A stretch of 43,652 bases of DNA from Actinomycetota bacterium (GTDB lineage: Bacteria; Actinomycetota; Actinomycetes; Mycobacteriales; Mycobacteriaceae), in assembly GCA_018268465.1 (NCBI GenBank), contig JAFDWN010000003.1, positions 1 to 43,652 on the forward strand. Reading direction: 5' to 3'. Shown here piece after piece: positions 35,892 through 42,657 of the stretch. Position numbers and translations under genes: made by a program. Position 1 is the first letter of the stretch. The number at the start of each line of letters is the position of its first letter. The notes below the pieces were generated by a model. The model saw only the letters and a program-made list of their open reading frames with translations. It did no database searches and was not told the origin of the DNA.

Positions 35892-36699
35892 CACCCATGT
35901 TGCGGGGGTGCGCGCGCCGGGAGGGTTGCGCCAGCTGGTGGTGACGTGGCAGCACCCGATCGAGCGGTCGATCTCCCCGGTGGGTCTGCTCGGTTTCGAC
36001 GGCGCGACGTACAGCTTCTGCTACATCCGCAACGCCCTGCAGGTGCCTGGGTTCCGCCCGTTTCTCGGTTTCCCCGACCTTGACCGCTGGTACGAGTCGC
36101 CGGTGCTGTTCCCGCTGTTCGCGCAGCGTGCGATGGGTTCTCGGCGGCCCGACTTCGCCCGTTGGGTGACCCGTCTCGGACTGGGTGAGGACGCTTCGCC
36201 GTGGGAGCAGATCACGCGCTCCGGTGGCCATCGTCAGGGCGACACGATCCAGCTGTTCCCGGTGCCGCGGATCCGCGCCGGCCGCTTGGAGTGCGGGTTC
36301 CTGGTGCATGGGATGCGGCACGTGCTGGAGCGGCCCATCGTCGTCGGGGACACCGCTACCACGGTGTCGCGGGAAGAACTTGAGCAGACTCTGTCGTCGC
36401 TTCGCCCGGGTGACGAGCTCGGGTTGTGCGACGAACCCACGAACCGGGCCAACCCGCGGGCCATCCTGACGACCGCCCGGAGCGAAGTGCCACTCGGCTG
36501 GATACCGAACCTGCTTGTCGAGGAAGTCCACCGGATCCCGGACCGGCGGCAGGCCACCGTGACCGTGCGCGCGGTCAACGGTCCCGACGCCGGCTGGCAT
36601 CTGAGGCTCCTGGCGAAACTGTCCGCGCCCGTGCCGTCGGGCTTCGCAGTGTTCACCGATCCGATGTGGGAGCCGCTGGTCAACCCACCGACGACATGA
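35872..36699 (+). CDS. HipN-like and HIRAN-domain protein
   Basis: A 275-residue protein. Residues ~30-95 resemble the HipA N-terminal subdomain (SPVGLLGFDGATYSFCYIRN, GFPDLDRWYESPVLFPLFAQ). Residues ~125-230 fit a HIRAN domain: CGFLVHGMRH, LRPGDELGLCDEPTNRANPR, EVPLGWIPNLL. HIRAN binds DNA ends or 3'-OH. In HipBST systems a separate HipS piece of HipA neutralises the kinase, so this could be a HipS-like antitoxin fused to a DNA sensor. The domain calls are by pattern only. Confidence 0.6.
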   Translation: MQAATIDTHVAGVRAPGGLRQLVVTWQHPIERSISPVGLLGFDGATYSFCYIRNALQVPGFRPFLGFPDLDRWYESPVLFPLFAQRAMGSRRPDFARWVTRLGLGEDASPWEQITRSGGHRQGDTIQLFPVPRIRAGRLECGFLVHGMRHVLERPIVVGDTATTVSREELEQTLSSLRPGDELGLCDEPTNRANPRAILTTARSEVPLGWIPNLLVEEVHRIPDRRQATVTVRAVNGPDAGWHLRLLAKLSAPVPSGFAVFTDPMWEPLVNPPTT

Positions 36700-37258
36700 C
36701 CCACATCAGCCTGGTCGACCGCGGTGGCTGGAAAATTTGTTCGGGGAAATGTCGGAAGCCGCTGCTACCGTTGATTTCGTGATCATGATCCGCCGCGACT
36801 ACTACGCCAACGCCGGGATGCACAAAGCATCACCGGCGGCTTTGTCGTGCGCGGACCTCTCCAACGAATTCGTTCCGTCGTGGACTGCCCAAGCTGAGCG
36901 CTGCGGCGGCATCAGCCAGCCCAGCCGCTTCCGGTTATTCCGTCATGAGCAGCCTTCCGCCCCATCAGTGGGCGTGCGCTCCGACCGGGAGCTTGGGCCA
37001 GAAGAACAATCTCATATATCTCTCACTTTTGGTGTTTGCGCTGCTAGGAACGTCGCCTGACATTCCTATAGTTCGGTGCGGCCAAAATAGCAGTGCACCA
37101 ACGAGTTTCAAGCGAAATATACCCTCGACAACACCCGTTGCCCGGTGCACGATAAGTAACCAGCAACTAACGCACCCACAACCTGGTGTGCACAGCGACC
37201 GGCACACGAAACCCCGCGCCGCGTACGAACCCTTGAGAACTCAACAGTGGTGGCATCC
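36700..37258. other. Gene-free region upstream of the tRNA-Leu
   Basis: About 560 bases without a supported gene. A 107-residue frame at 36737-37060 exists but reads as low-quality sequence. The region is AT-richer than its surroundings around 37000-37180. It contains the palindrome GATCATGATC near 36780 and an rRNA-leader-like box at 37232-37249. Confidence 0.4.
37232..37249 (+). promoter_or_regulatory. Box resembling the mycobacterial pre-rRNA leader element
   Basis: CTTGAGAACTCAACAGTG, ten bases before the tRNA-Leu. It closely resembles the TTTGAGAACTCAATAGTG box found just upstream of 16S rRNA in mycobacteria. TTGAG and CTCAA can pair. It may guide processing or antitermination of the tRNA transcript. 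Recall-based. Confidence 0.45.
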
Positions 37259-37346
37259 GCGCTCGTGGCGGAATCCTCTGGCAGACGCGCCCGACTCAAA
37301 ACCGGGTGCCCAACCGGGCGTGCAGGTTCAAGTCCTGCCGAGCGCA
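37259..37346 (+). tRNA. tRNA-Leu(CAA)
   Basis: The acceptor GCGCTCG pairs with CGAGCGC. The anticodon loop CTCAAAA gives CAA. The long variable arm TGCCCAACCGGGCG and T-arm GCAGG-TTCAAGT-CCTGC are intact. The last pair of the anticodon stem is A-C. It reads UUG. Confidence 0.85.
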
Positions 37347-37367
37347 CAACCATTTTGTGGTGTCCAC

Positions 37368-37452
37368 GCGTCCGTGACGGAATCATGGTAGACGTGCCGG
37401 ATTCAGACTCCGGTGCCCGTAACTGGGCGTGCAGGTTCGACACCCGGCATCA
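37368..37452 (+). tRNA. tRNA-Leu(CAG) relic
   Basis: The 5' half (GCGTCCG, D-arm, anticodon loop TTCAGAC giving CAG, long variable arm) is tRNA-Leu-like. After TTCGAC the T-stem has two mismatches and no CGGACGC follows to close the acceptor. It is probably non-functional; the break is a plausible recombination point. Confidence 0.55.
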
Positions 37453-37650
37453 CCGAGCCCGGCGCTATCCGGAGCGCTGCCATACGACACCGATACGGCA
37501 ACTGAGGGCCTGCGCGACAATCGCAGCACCCACCGAGTTGGTCGCCCACGAAGGGGCCGAGGTCCTGATCAACTGCCTTCGCGCCAAATGAACGAACCGA
37601 TACCATTCGGCCACGACATTGGCACTGAAGATCCGAGCAGGGAGTCCCGC

Positions 37651-38697
37651 ATGGCATACCACGTAGGCCCGAAGGTCAAGGAGAAGACCGCGGGCAAGTG
37701 GGAGAAGATCGTCACTCCACTGCTGCACCAGGGCGAGACGATCTGGTGCTTCGCTGCAGTGTCTCGCGGCATGGGGCCCCAGACCATCGGCCTTGCGATC
37801 ACCAATGCCCGGATCATCGGCTTCACCGTGTTCGAGAAGGTCGGACTAGAGGTGATGGCTGACAACATCCGGCGAGTCGACTACCCGAGATCGATGACCG
37901 GCATCTCGGTCGTCGTCACGACCGATACCGGCGAGATCAACTTCGGCAAAGTCGCCAACGAGGAGCTCGGATTCGTTCAGTACTACGTGGACTACCTGCA
38001 GCGTGCCGGCACGGACAGCGCCGTGAGAGACCTCGTTTTCCGTTCGGCGCAGCACGAGCAGGAACGGCTGTCCCTCCGCGACGCCGTACCCGTATTCGGC
38101 GAGGCGATGCGGGATAAGCAGTGGGCCGGAATCCACGAGCATTCGGGCGACGGCGAACTGCCATGGCTCGTGCTCAACGGCGGCAACGCCGGGCAGCTCG
38201 CGGCGTTCGATGACCGGCTCATCATCGTGAAGCAGGGCGGCGTGGCGGGCTTCATGTCTGGATCACTCGGGGGCGGACGGGCGACGACCTTCCCCTTCCG
38301 CGAGATCACGAACATCGAATACAACGCCGGGATGGTGACGGGGGTCCTCGAAGTCCTCACACCGAGTTATCAGGGGACGGGAAATCACGACTTCTGGCGA
38401 TCATCGAACAAGGGCAGAAACAATGCTGCCGACGATCCTTGGACCCTGTCGAACTGCCTTCCGCTCGTGAAAGCTGTGTACAAGCAAGCGCTCCCGACAA
38501 TCAACGAGCTTCAACGACGGATCATCGATTCCAAGCAGACACACGTCGTAGTTCAACAAGCGGCTGCACCCGTGTCCATCGCGCAGCCGAGCATGGCAGA
38601 AGAGATTCAGAAACTGGCAGACATGCACGCGCAGGGCATGCTTGACAGCGACGAGTTCAAAGCCGCGAAACAGGCCGTGATCGCACGGCACACGTAG
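37651..38697 (+). CDS. PH-like domain and SHOCT-motif protein
   Basis: The ATG at 37651 (MAYHVGPKVKEK) has GGGAG seven bases upstream; a further in-frame ATG at 37588 is less supported. The 348-residue protein has LLHQGETIWCFAAVSRGMGP and LAITNARIIGFTV, then a second similar unit GQLAAFDDRLIIVKQGG, both PH-like (bPH) patterns. The C-terminus EEIQKLADMHAQGMLDSDEF is a SHOCT short helix. Common in phage and plasmid genomes; function unknown. Confidence 0.6.
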   Translation: MAYHVGPKVKEKTAGKWEKIVTPLLHQGETIWCFAAVSRGMGPQTIGLAITNARIIGFTVFEKVGLEVMADNIRRVDYPRSMTGISVVVTTDTGEINFGKVANEELGFVQYYVDYLQRAGTDSAVRDLVFRSAQHEQERLSLRDAVPVFGEAMRDKQWAGIHEHSGDGELPWLVLNGGNAGQLAAFDDRLIIVKQGGVAGFMSGSLGGGRATTFPFREITNIEYNAGMVTGVLEVLTPSYQGTGNHDFWRSSNKGRNNAADDPWTLSNCLPLVKAVYKQALPTINELQRRIIDSKQTHVVVQQAAAPVSIAQPSMAEEIQKLADMHAQGMLDSDEFKAAKQAVIARHT

Positions 38698-38829
38698 AGG
38701 GGGTATTGCTGGCCACCGACATCGTCGTGCCCGGCAACCGATCCCGAAGGAGGTTCGTCACCATCCGTCGCGCCACAGCCTCGGTCACGAACAACGCTGT
38801 GCCCCTGCATATCTCGACTGGGATTACTC

Positions 38830-38858
38830 TGACAACTGCACTGGCACTGCAGTTGTCA
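38830..38858. repeat. 11-bp perfect inverted repeat
   Basis: TGACAACTGCA (38830-38840), a 7-base spacer CTGGCAC, and TGCAGTTGTCA (38848-38858). No T-run follows, so an operator or recombinase site is as likely as a terminator. Confidence 0.6.
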
Positions 38859-39005
38859 GTTGCACTACCCTGCTTTCTAAAGAACGCGCATGACACGTTC
38901 TAGGCGCGGGAGCGCTTCCCGGCCTGGTAGTTCAGGAAATGCGGCGGTCACGGGGACACCCTCGACCACGTGATACCGGAATCTCGCGTTATCCGTAGGT
39001 GGTCT

Positions 39006-39081
39006 AGTACCTGTCGCGATACTCATGACAGGGAGGTTGACCTTGTGTGCTGATTGGTTAGCACACCCAGGTACTCGCGAC
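39006..39081. repeat. Nested inverted-repeat element
   Basis: AGTACCTG (39006-39013) pairs with CAGGTACT (39068-39075), GTGTGCT (39045-39051) pairs with AGCACAC (39060-39066), and GTCGCGA (39013-39019) pairs with TCGCGAC (39075-39081). The last two compete with the first. It could be a recombination, replication or protein-binding site. Confidence 0.5.
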
Positions 39082-39150
39082 GTGGCGCCGGATCGCCGAT
39101 GAGGTGCTGCCCGCGCCGAGCTCCTCTGACCTCACCGGTACGCTTTTTGT

Positions 39151-40620
39151 GTGGCTGACGCGTATGACGTGCATATCGGCTACCCGCCGCCTGCGCGGTG
39201 GGACAAGCTGCCCGAAGGTTCTGTCCGCCTACACAAGCTTCTCGGTGGGACAGGAGTGCGGCCGACGATAACGTCAGAGCAATTCGATTGGGGCACTCTG
39301 GGTTTGATGCCGCGATGGGTCGGCGAGGACAGTAGCGGCGCGGTCGCCGCAATCGAACCCAACCGCTACATGGACCGCGGGGCGACAGAGTGGACTCGAT
39401 TTATCACGGGAGCGCATCGTCGCGGTGAGGTCGCGTTGGCGGTGTCGATGATTGGGCATCCCCGGCCCGCGGGCGAGGTGAGTTTCCGCGGTGTATTGGG
39501 CGGGAGTACCGAGGGCGTTGACCTGCCGGGTGCTGCTGCCGGTTCAGGATCCGTCGGCGGTTTTCGTACACCGCTGGCGGTGGCGCCGACGATCGCCGAC
39601 GGCCTGGGGCGCGCCGATCGCGATCTCGCCTTGCGGCTGGTCAACACCCGCGATATTGCCATGGACTGGTGGACGCTAACCCGTCACGCAACACAGCTCC
39701 ATCACGGCGCCGGCGGCCCTGTTCAGGTGGTGCAACCCGACGGGTCACTACAACCTCTACTCGTCACTGGCGCCGGAGAAGTGGTTGCCGCGGTGTGGAT
39801 TTCGCCGGACGAGCAGATTCGCCACTACATCATCCCGTGGATGCCGTCTTGGGCGACGATATTGGACTGGCTCGCGCAGAAGGCGATTCCCGAGTTTGTG
39901 CCATCTGCGGCACGCCGAATCCGTGCCAACCTCGGCGATGACCCGGCCCTACAAACCGATGCCGAAGCAGCTGCGTTGGCCGCACAGGCCGAGCTCGAAG
40001 AAAACTACAGGGTCCAACGTGAGCAGATCGAACAGTCACTGCATGATGCGCGCTCAGTAGCTGATCAACTACGCCACGATCTCCTGTACGGTCGCGGCAC
40101 TATTCTTGAGTATGCCGTCAGCGCTGTGTTCGCCGACGTCGGGATCACCGTTATTCCACTCGACACGGACCTTAGGAGCACGGCAAGCACCGATCTGCTC
40201 GTCGAATACCAGGGTCGCCGGCGCCTGGTCGAAGTCAAAAGTGCATCGGGCAATCCTGCCGAGAAGCTCGTCGGAGACGCGCTTAAACATGTCGATACCT
40301 GGCCGGCCTTGCGCCCCGGCGTTGAGGTCGAAGGCATCTCACTGGTGATCAATCACCAGATCAACATCCATCCGACTGACCGTGCTCAAGAAGCTTATTC
40401 AAGACCGGAGTTCGTGCAGTCATTAACGATCCCGGTCATCACGACCATGACCCTCTTTGACGCCTGGCGCCGACGTGATTTCGACGCGATTCGCTCGGCG
40501 TTGTTCGCAGACGCTCCCCCAGGAGCCTATGACTCTGCAGTTGCACAAGGTCCTCCATCGGTTTCGACGGCACCCGAGCAGCAGCGGTGGTGGTGGCCTT
40601 GGCGTCGGCGCCCGACATAG
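39151..40620 (+). CDS. PD-(D/E)xK nuclease-domain protein
   Basis: A 489-residue protein. GTG 39151 is six bases after TACGCT, consistent with a leaderless start. The N-terminal 280 residues have no family I recognise. A helical linker (~285-315) precedes a C-terminal restriction-endonuclease-like core: Glu320 in ILEYAV, Asp348 in STDLLVEYQG, and Glu361-Val-Lys363 in RRLVEVKSASG. A Trp/Pro-rich end follows. Likely a DNA-cutting defence or mobile-element protein; partner unknown. Confidence 0.6.
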   Translation: MADAYDVHIGYPPPARWDKLPEGSVRLHKLLGGTGVRPTITSEQFDWGTLGLMPRWVGEDSSGAVAAIEPNRYMDRGATEWTRFITGAHRRGEVALAVSMIGHPRPAGEVSFRGVLGGSTEGVDLPGAAAGSGSVGGFRTPLAVAPTIADGLGRADRDLALRLVNTRDIAMDWWTLTRHATQLHHGAGGPVQVVQPDGSLQPLLVTGAGEVVAAVWISPDEQIRHYIIPWMPSWATILDWLAQKAIPEFVPSAARRIRANLGDDPALQTDAEAAALAAQAELEENYRVQREQIEQSLHDARSVADQLRHDLLYGRGTILEYAVSAVFADVGITVIPLDTDLRSTASTDLLVEYQGRRRLVEVKSASGNPAEKLVGDALKHVDTWPALRPGVEVEGISLVINHQINIHPTDRAQEAYSRPEFVQSLTIPVITTMTLFDAWRRRDFDAIRSALFADAPPGAYDSAVAQGPPSVSTAPEQQRWWWPWRRRPT

Positions 40621-40675
40621 GCGACATAGGTACCCGATTGCAACCTCCGACGTGCAACAGCGATTTTCTTCGACG

Positions 40676-41219
40676 CTAGGTGGATGGTGTTGGTGCATTC
40701 ACCTGCCGCATGAGTCTGGCGTGGGCCGTGCGTGAAGACTGCAGTTCGTCGCGGAGCTGATCGACAACCGTTGCGAGTTCGTCTCTTTCGTTCGTCATTC
40801 GCGTGTTCTCGTCGATGAGCAACTGGTTACCTCGTTCGAGGTCATCGATACGTGCGAGAGATTCCTGGCCACTGAGCGCGAGGACTTGGGCACCGAGGTT
40901 CAACTCGAGCCAACGCTTGTAGGTCGTCAACTGAGTGAGAGTAACTGTCCGCCAATCTATTCCGCGGCGCGAGGCCAAAAAGGAACAGCGCGATCCGACC
41001 CGCGTACGCTCGTGCAGTGTTGCGGGACCGGCCGCGCCCGCTGCAAAGCCAGTACAAATAGGCGCTCGACTCGTTGTGTAATGCGAAATCGTCATCCACG
41101 ATGACCCACGTCGGGCGCCGACTCCCAGGCAACGTCGCGCGCTCCGCTCGATTTCCCGCGATGGCCTGACTGATCCCATCCGGTATCCGCCATGTGGCGG
41201 GGCGGACGAACTTCATCAC
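40676..41219 (-). pseudogene. Broken tyrosine integrase fused to a DUF6262-like tail
   Basis: One frame reads FALHNESSAYLYWLCSGRGR and NTARAYAGRIALFL, the SAM-like N-terminal domain of phage-type integrases; the next frame continues RRGIDWRTVTLTQLTTYKRW. The sequence then switches to a coiled coil, DDLERGNQLLIDENTRMTNE, typical of the TnpC/DUF6262 partner of Tn554-like recombinase trios. The catalytic R-H-R-Y domain is missing. A deletion between the first and last genes of such a trio would give this. Confidence 0.6.
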
Positions 41220-41231
41220 CTCGTCCGCCCC
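41199..41231. repeat. 11-bp perfect hairpin before the tRNA array
   Basis: GGGGCGGACGA (41199-41209) pairs with TCGTCCGCCCC (41221-41231), with an 11-base loop. It lies at the start of the broken integrase gene and 13 bases before the tRNA array. It may stop transcription in one direction or be a recombination site. Confidence 0.5.
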
Positions 41232-41244
41232 GCCCGCCCCGCAT

Positions 41245-41327
41245 TCCCCGGTCGCCTAATCGGCAGGGCAGCGGCCTGTTAAGCCGCCGAGCGACGCTCA
41301 TTCCTGGTTCGAGTCCAGGTCGGGGAG
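41245..41327 (+). tRNA. tRNA-Asn(GTT) with class II-like variable arm
   Basis: The acceptor TCCCCGG/TCGGGGA, T-arm CCTGG-TTCGAGT-CCAGG and loop CTGTTAA are Asn-like. The variable region is 15 bases and folds as GAGC-GAC-GCTC; tRNA-Asn normally has about 5. Confidence 0.85.
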
Positions 41328-41332
41328 CCCAC

Positions 41333-41416
41333 CTGCGCGCGGTGACGACGGTGTGTCACGACTGACTGTAAATCAGTTGCCTTGCGGCTCAGGGGGTTCA
41401 AATCCCTCCGCGCAGG
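41333..41416 (+). tRNA. tRNA-Tyr(GTA)
   Basis: The acceptor CTGCGCG/CGCGCAG, anticodon stem ACTGA/TCAGT, loop CTGTAAA and long variable arm fit tRNA-Tyr. CCA is encoded at 41417-41419. The discriminator is G, not the usual A. Confidence 0.85.
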
Positions 41417-41423
41417 CCACTTT

Positions 41424-41496
41424 TGCCCCGTGGTGTAATCCGGTAGCACATCTGATTCTGGATCGGTCAGTCTAGGTTCGAGTCCTGGCGGGGCAG
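41424..41496 (+). tRNA. tRNA-Gln(CTG)
   Basis: The acceptor TGCCCCG/CGGGGCA, loop TTCTGGA and T-arm CTAGG/CCTGG match tRNA-Gln. The first pair of the anticodon stem is T-T. Confidence 0.85.
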
Positions 41497-41508
41497 CGCA
41501 AAAGATAG

Positions 41509-41581
41509 TGCCTCGTGGGGTAATTCGGTAGCCCACCGGATTTTGGTTCCGGGCGTTCAGGTTCGAGTCCTGACGAGGCAG
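41509..41581 (+). tRNA. tRNA-Gln(TTG)
   Basis: The acceptor TGCCTCG/CGAGGCA, anticodon stem CCGGA/TCCGG and loop TTTTGGT are intact. Confidence 0.88.
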
Positions 41582-41585
41582 CAAC

Positions 41586-41656
41586 GGTCCGTTGGTGTAG
41601 AGGCAGCACACCTGGTTCTCAGCCAGACAGCAGGAGTTCAATTCTCCTACGGACTA
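41586..41656 (+). tRNA. tRNA-Glu(CTC)
   Basis: The acceptor GGTCCGT/ACGGACT and loop TTCTCAG give anticodon CTC. CCA is encoded at 41657-41659. Confidence 0.85.
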
Positions 41657-41660
41657 CCAC

Positions 41661-41737
41661 GCCGTTGTAGCTCAAGCATCTGGCAGAGCACCCGAGTGAA
41701 GACCGGGAGGTTGCGAGTTCGATTCTCGCCGACGGCA
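41661..41737 (+). tRNA. tRNA-Phe(GAA)
   Basis: The acceptor GCCGTTG/CGACGGC and T-arm GCGAG/CTCGC are intact; loop GTGAAGA gives GAA. The last anticodon-stem pair is A-C. CCA is encoded at 41738-41740. Confidence 0.85.
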
Positions 41738-41741
41738 CCAA

Positions 41742-41813
41742 GCCCCGTTCGGATATGGGTTAGTCTCCTGCTCTTTCACAGCAGCGGAGCGGGTTCGAGT
41801 CCCGCACGGGGTG
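41742..41813 (+). tRNA. tRNA-Glu(TTC)
   Basis: The acceptor GCCCCGT/ACGGGGT, anticodon stem CTGCT/AGCAG and loop CTTTCAC are intact. Confidence 0.85.
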
Positions 41814-41818
41814 CCCGA

Positions 41819-41893
41819 TGTCCGGTAGCTCAGTCGGTTAAGAGCGCCGCTCTGATACAGCGGAGGCCGGCGGTTCAATCCCGCCCCGGACGA
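41819..41893 (+). tRNA. tRNA-Ile(GAT)
   Basis: The acceptor TGTCCGG/CCGGACG, stem CCGCT/AGCGG and loop CTGATAC give GAT. Confidence 0.87.
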
Positions 41894-41903
41894 CACGCAT
41901 ATT

Positions 41904-41976
41904 GGCCCTGTAGAGCAGTCGGAAGCTCGCCACCCTGTCACGGTGGAGGTCGCGGGTTCAAGCCCCGTCAGGGTCG
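41904..41976 (+). tRNA. tRNA-Asp(GTC)
   Basis: The acceptor GGCCCTG/CAGGGTC, stem CCACC/GGTGG and loop CTGTCAC give GTC. Confidence 0.87.
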
Positions 41977-41980
41977 CCAT

Positions 41981-42055
41981 GGGGTGCTAGCTCATGTCGG
42001 CAGAGCGCCTGCCTTGCAAGCAGGATGTGCGTGGGTTCGAGGCCCCGGCACCACA
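41981..42055 (+). tRNA. tRNA-Ala(TGC), weak T-stem
   Basis: The acceptor GGGGTGC/GCACCAC has one G-A mismatch, and the T-stem has only three pairs. Anticodon stem CCTGC/GCAGG and loop CTTGCAA are intact. It may be decaying. Confidence 0.75.
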
Positions 42056-42060
42056 GATCG

Positions 42061-42148
42061 GGAAGTGTGGCAGAACGGTAATGCAGCGGCGTGCTAAGCC
42101 GCCGTCGCGGACATCCCGCGACTGAGGGTTCGATCCCCTCCACTTCCG
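42061..42148 (+). tRNA. tRNA-Ser(GCT)
   Basis: The acceptor GGAAGTG/CACTTCC, stem GCGGC/GCCGC, loop GTGCTAA and a long variable arm (TCGCGG ... CCGCGA) fit tRNA-Ser. Confidence 0.88.
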
Positions 42149-42150
42149 CT

Positions 42151-42223
42151 GTGGCGGTAGCTCAACTGGGAGAGCTCCGGGTTGTGATCCCGGCGGTTGC
42201 GGGTTCAAATCCCGTCCGTCACC
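42151..42223 (+). tRNA. tRNA-His(GTG)
   Basis: The acceptor GTGGCGG/CCGTCAC, stem CCGGG/CCCGG and loop TTGTGAT give GTG, with discriminator C. The base before the 5' end is T, so the G-1 that histidyl-tRNA synthetase needs is not encoded. Confidence 0.85.
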
Positions 42224-42237
42224 CCAACATTTTCAAG

Positions 42238-42312
42238 GCCCCTGTAGCTCAAGCGGAACAGAGCATCGTCCTCCGACGGCGAAGGCTGACGGTTCAAGTC
42301 CGTCCAGGGGCG
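42238..42312 (+). tRNA. tRNA-Arg(CCG)
   Basis: The acceptor GCCCCTG/CAGGGGC, T-arm GACGG/CCGTC and loop CTCCGAC give CCG. Confidence 0.87.
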
Positions 42313-42318
42313 CGCCAC

Positions 42319-42392
42319 GCCCACGTAGCTCAACCGGACAGAGCATCGGTTTACGAAGCCGCAGGCTGCTGGTTCGACTCCAGCCGTGGGCG
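42319..42392 (+). tRNA. tRNA-Arg(ACG)
   Basis: The acceptor GCCCACG/CGTGGGC, T-arm GCTGG/CCAGC and loop TTACGAA give ACG. CCA is encoded at 42393-42395. Confidence 0.86.
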
Positions 42393-42402
42393 CCAAGAAC
42401 CC

Positions 42403-42477
42403 GTCCCCGTAGCCCAACTGGTAGAGGCGGCCGACTTAAACCCGGCACCGGTGCGGGTTCAAATCCCGCCGGGGACA
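42403..42477 (+). tRNA. tRNA with Leu anticodon TAA and class I body
   Basis: The acceptor GTCCCCG/CGGGGAC and T-arm GCGGG/CCCGC are intact; loop CTTAAAC gives TAA (reads UUA). The variable region is only six bases (ACCGGT), while tRNA-Leu normally has a long arm. Identity by anticodon may be misleading. Confidence 0.75.
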
Positions 42478-42482
42478 CACCG

Positions 42483-42557
42483 CCCCGCGTAGCTCAATCG
42501 GACAGAGCGCCGGTCTCCTACAGCGGAACCGTGCGGGTTCGACTCCCGCCGCGGGCA
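42483..42557 (+). tRNA. tRNA-Arg(CCT)
   Basis: The acceptor CCCCGCG/CGCGGGC has a C-C first pair; the anticodon stem has one G-G mismatch; loop CTCCTAC gives CCT. T-arm GCGGG/CCCGC is intact and CCA is encoded at 42558-42560. Confidence 0.8.
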
Positions 42558-42657
42558 CCACCAAGAACCACAGGATAGTAGGAAACCGCAGTTCGGGCCG
42601 TCGTAGACATGTCCGTTACGATGTGCCAATCGGGCGATGGTGTCGTAGGGGTTCGGG

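Larger units (their letters stand above)
38698..39150. other. Gene-free region with large inverted repeats
   Basis: About 450 bases with no supported gene. It contains an 11-bp inverted repeat at 38830-38858 and a composite structure at 39006-39081, listed separately, and ends in the leaderless promoter of the nuclease gene (TACGCT at 39139-39144). Confidence 0.4.

Noticed and set aside
36737-37060. A 107-residue plus-strand frame
   Set aside because: No ribosome site, no domain and sequence of mixed quality; it lies in a region of lower GC that looks non-coding.
41245-42560. A suppressor tRNA in the array that could read the TAG in the HipA-like gene
   Set aside because: None of the sixteen anticodons, nor the two Leu genes upstream, is CTA; readthrough by an encoded suppressor in this window is not supported.
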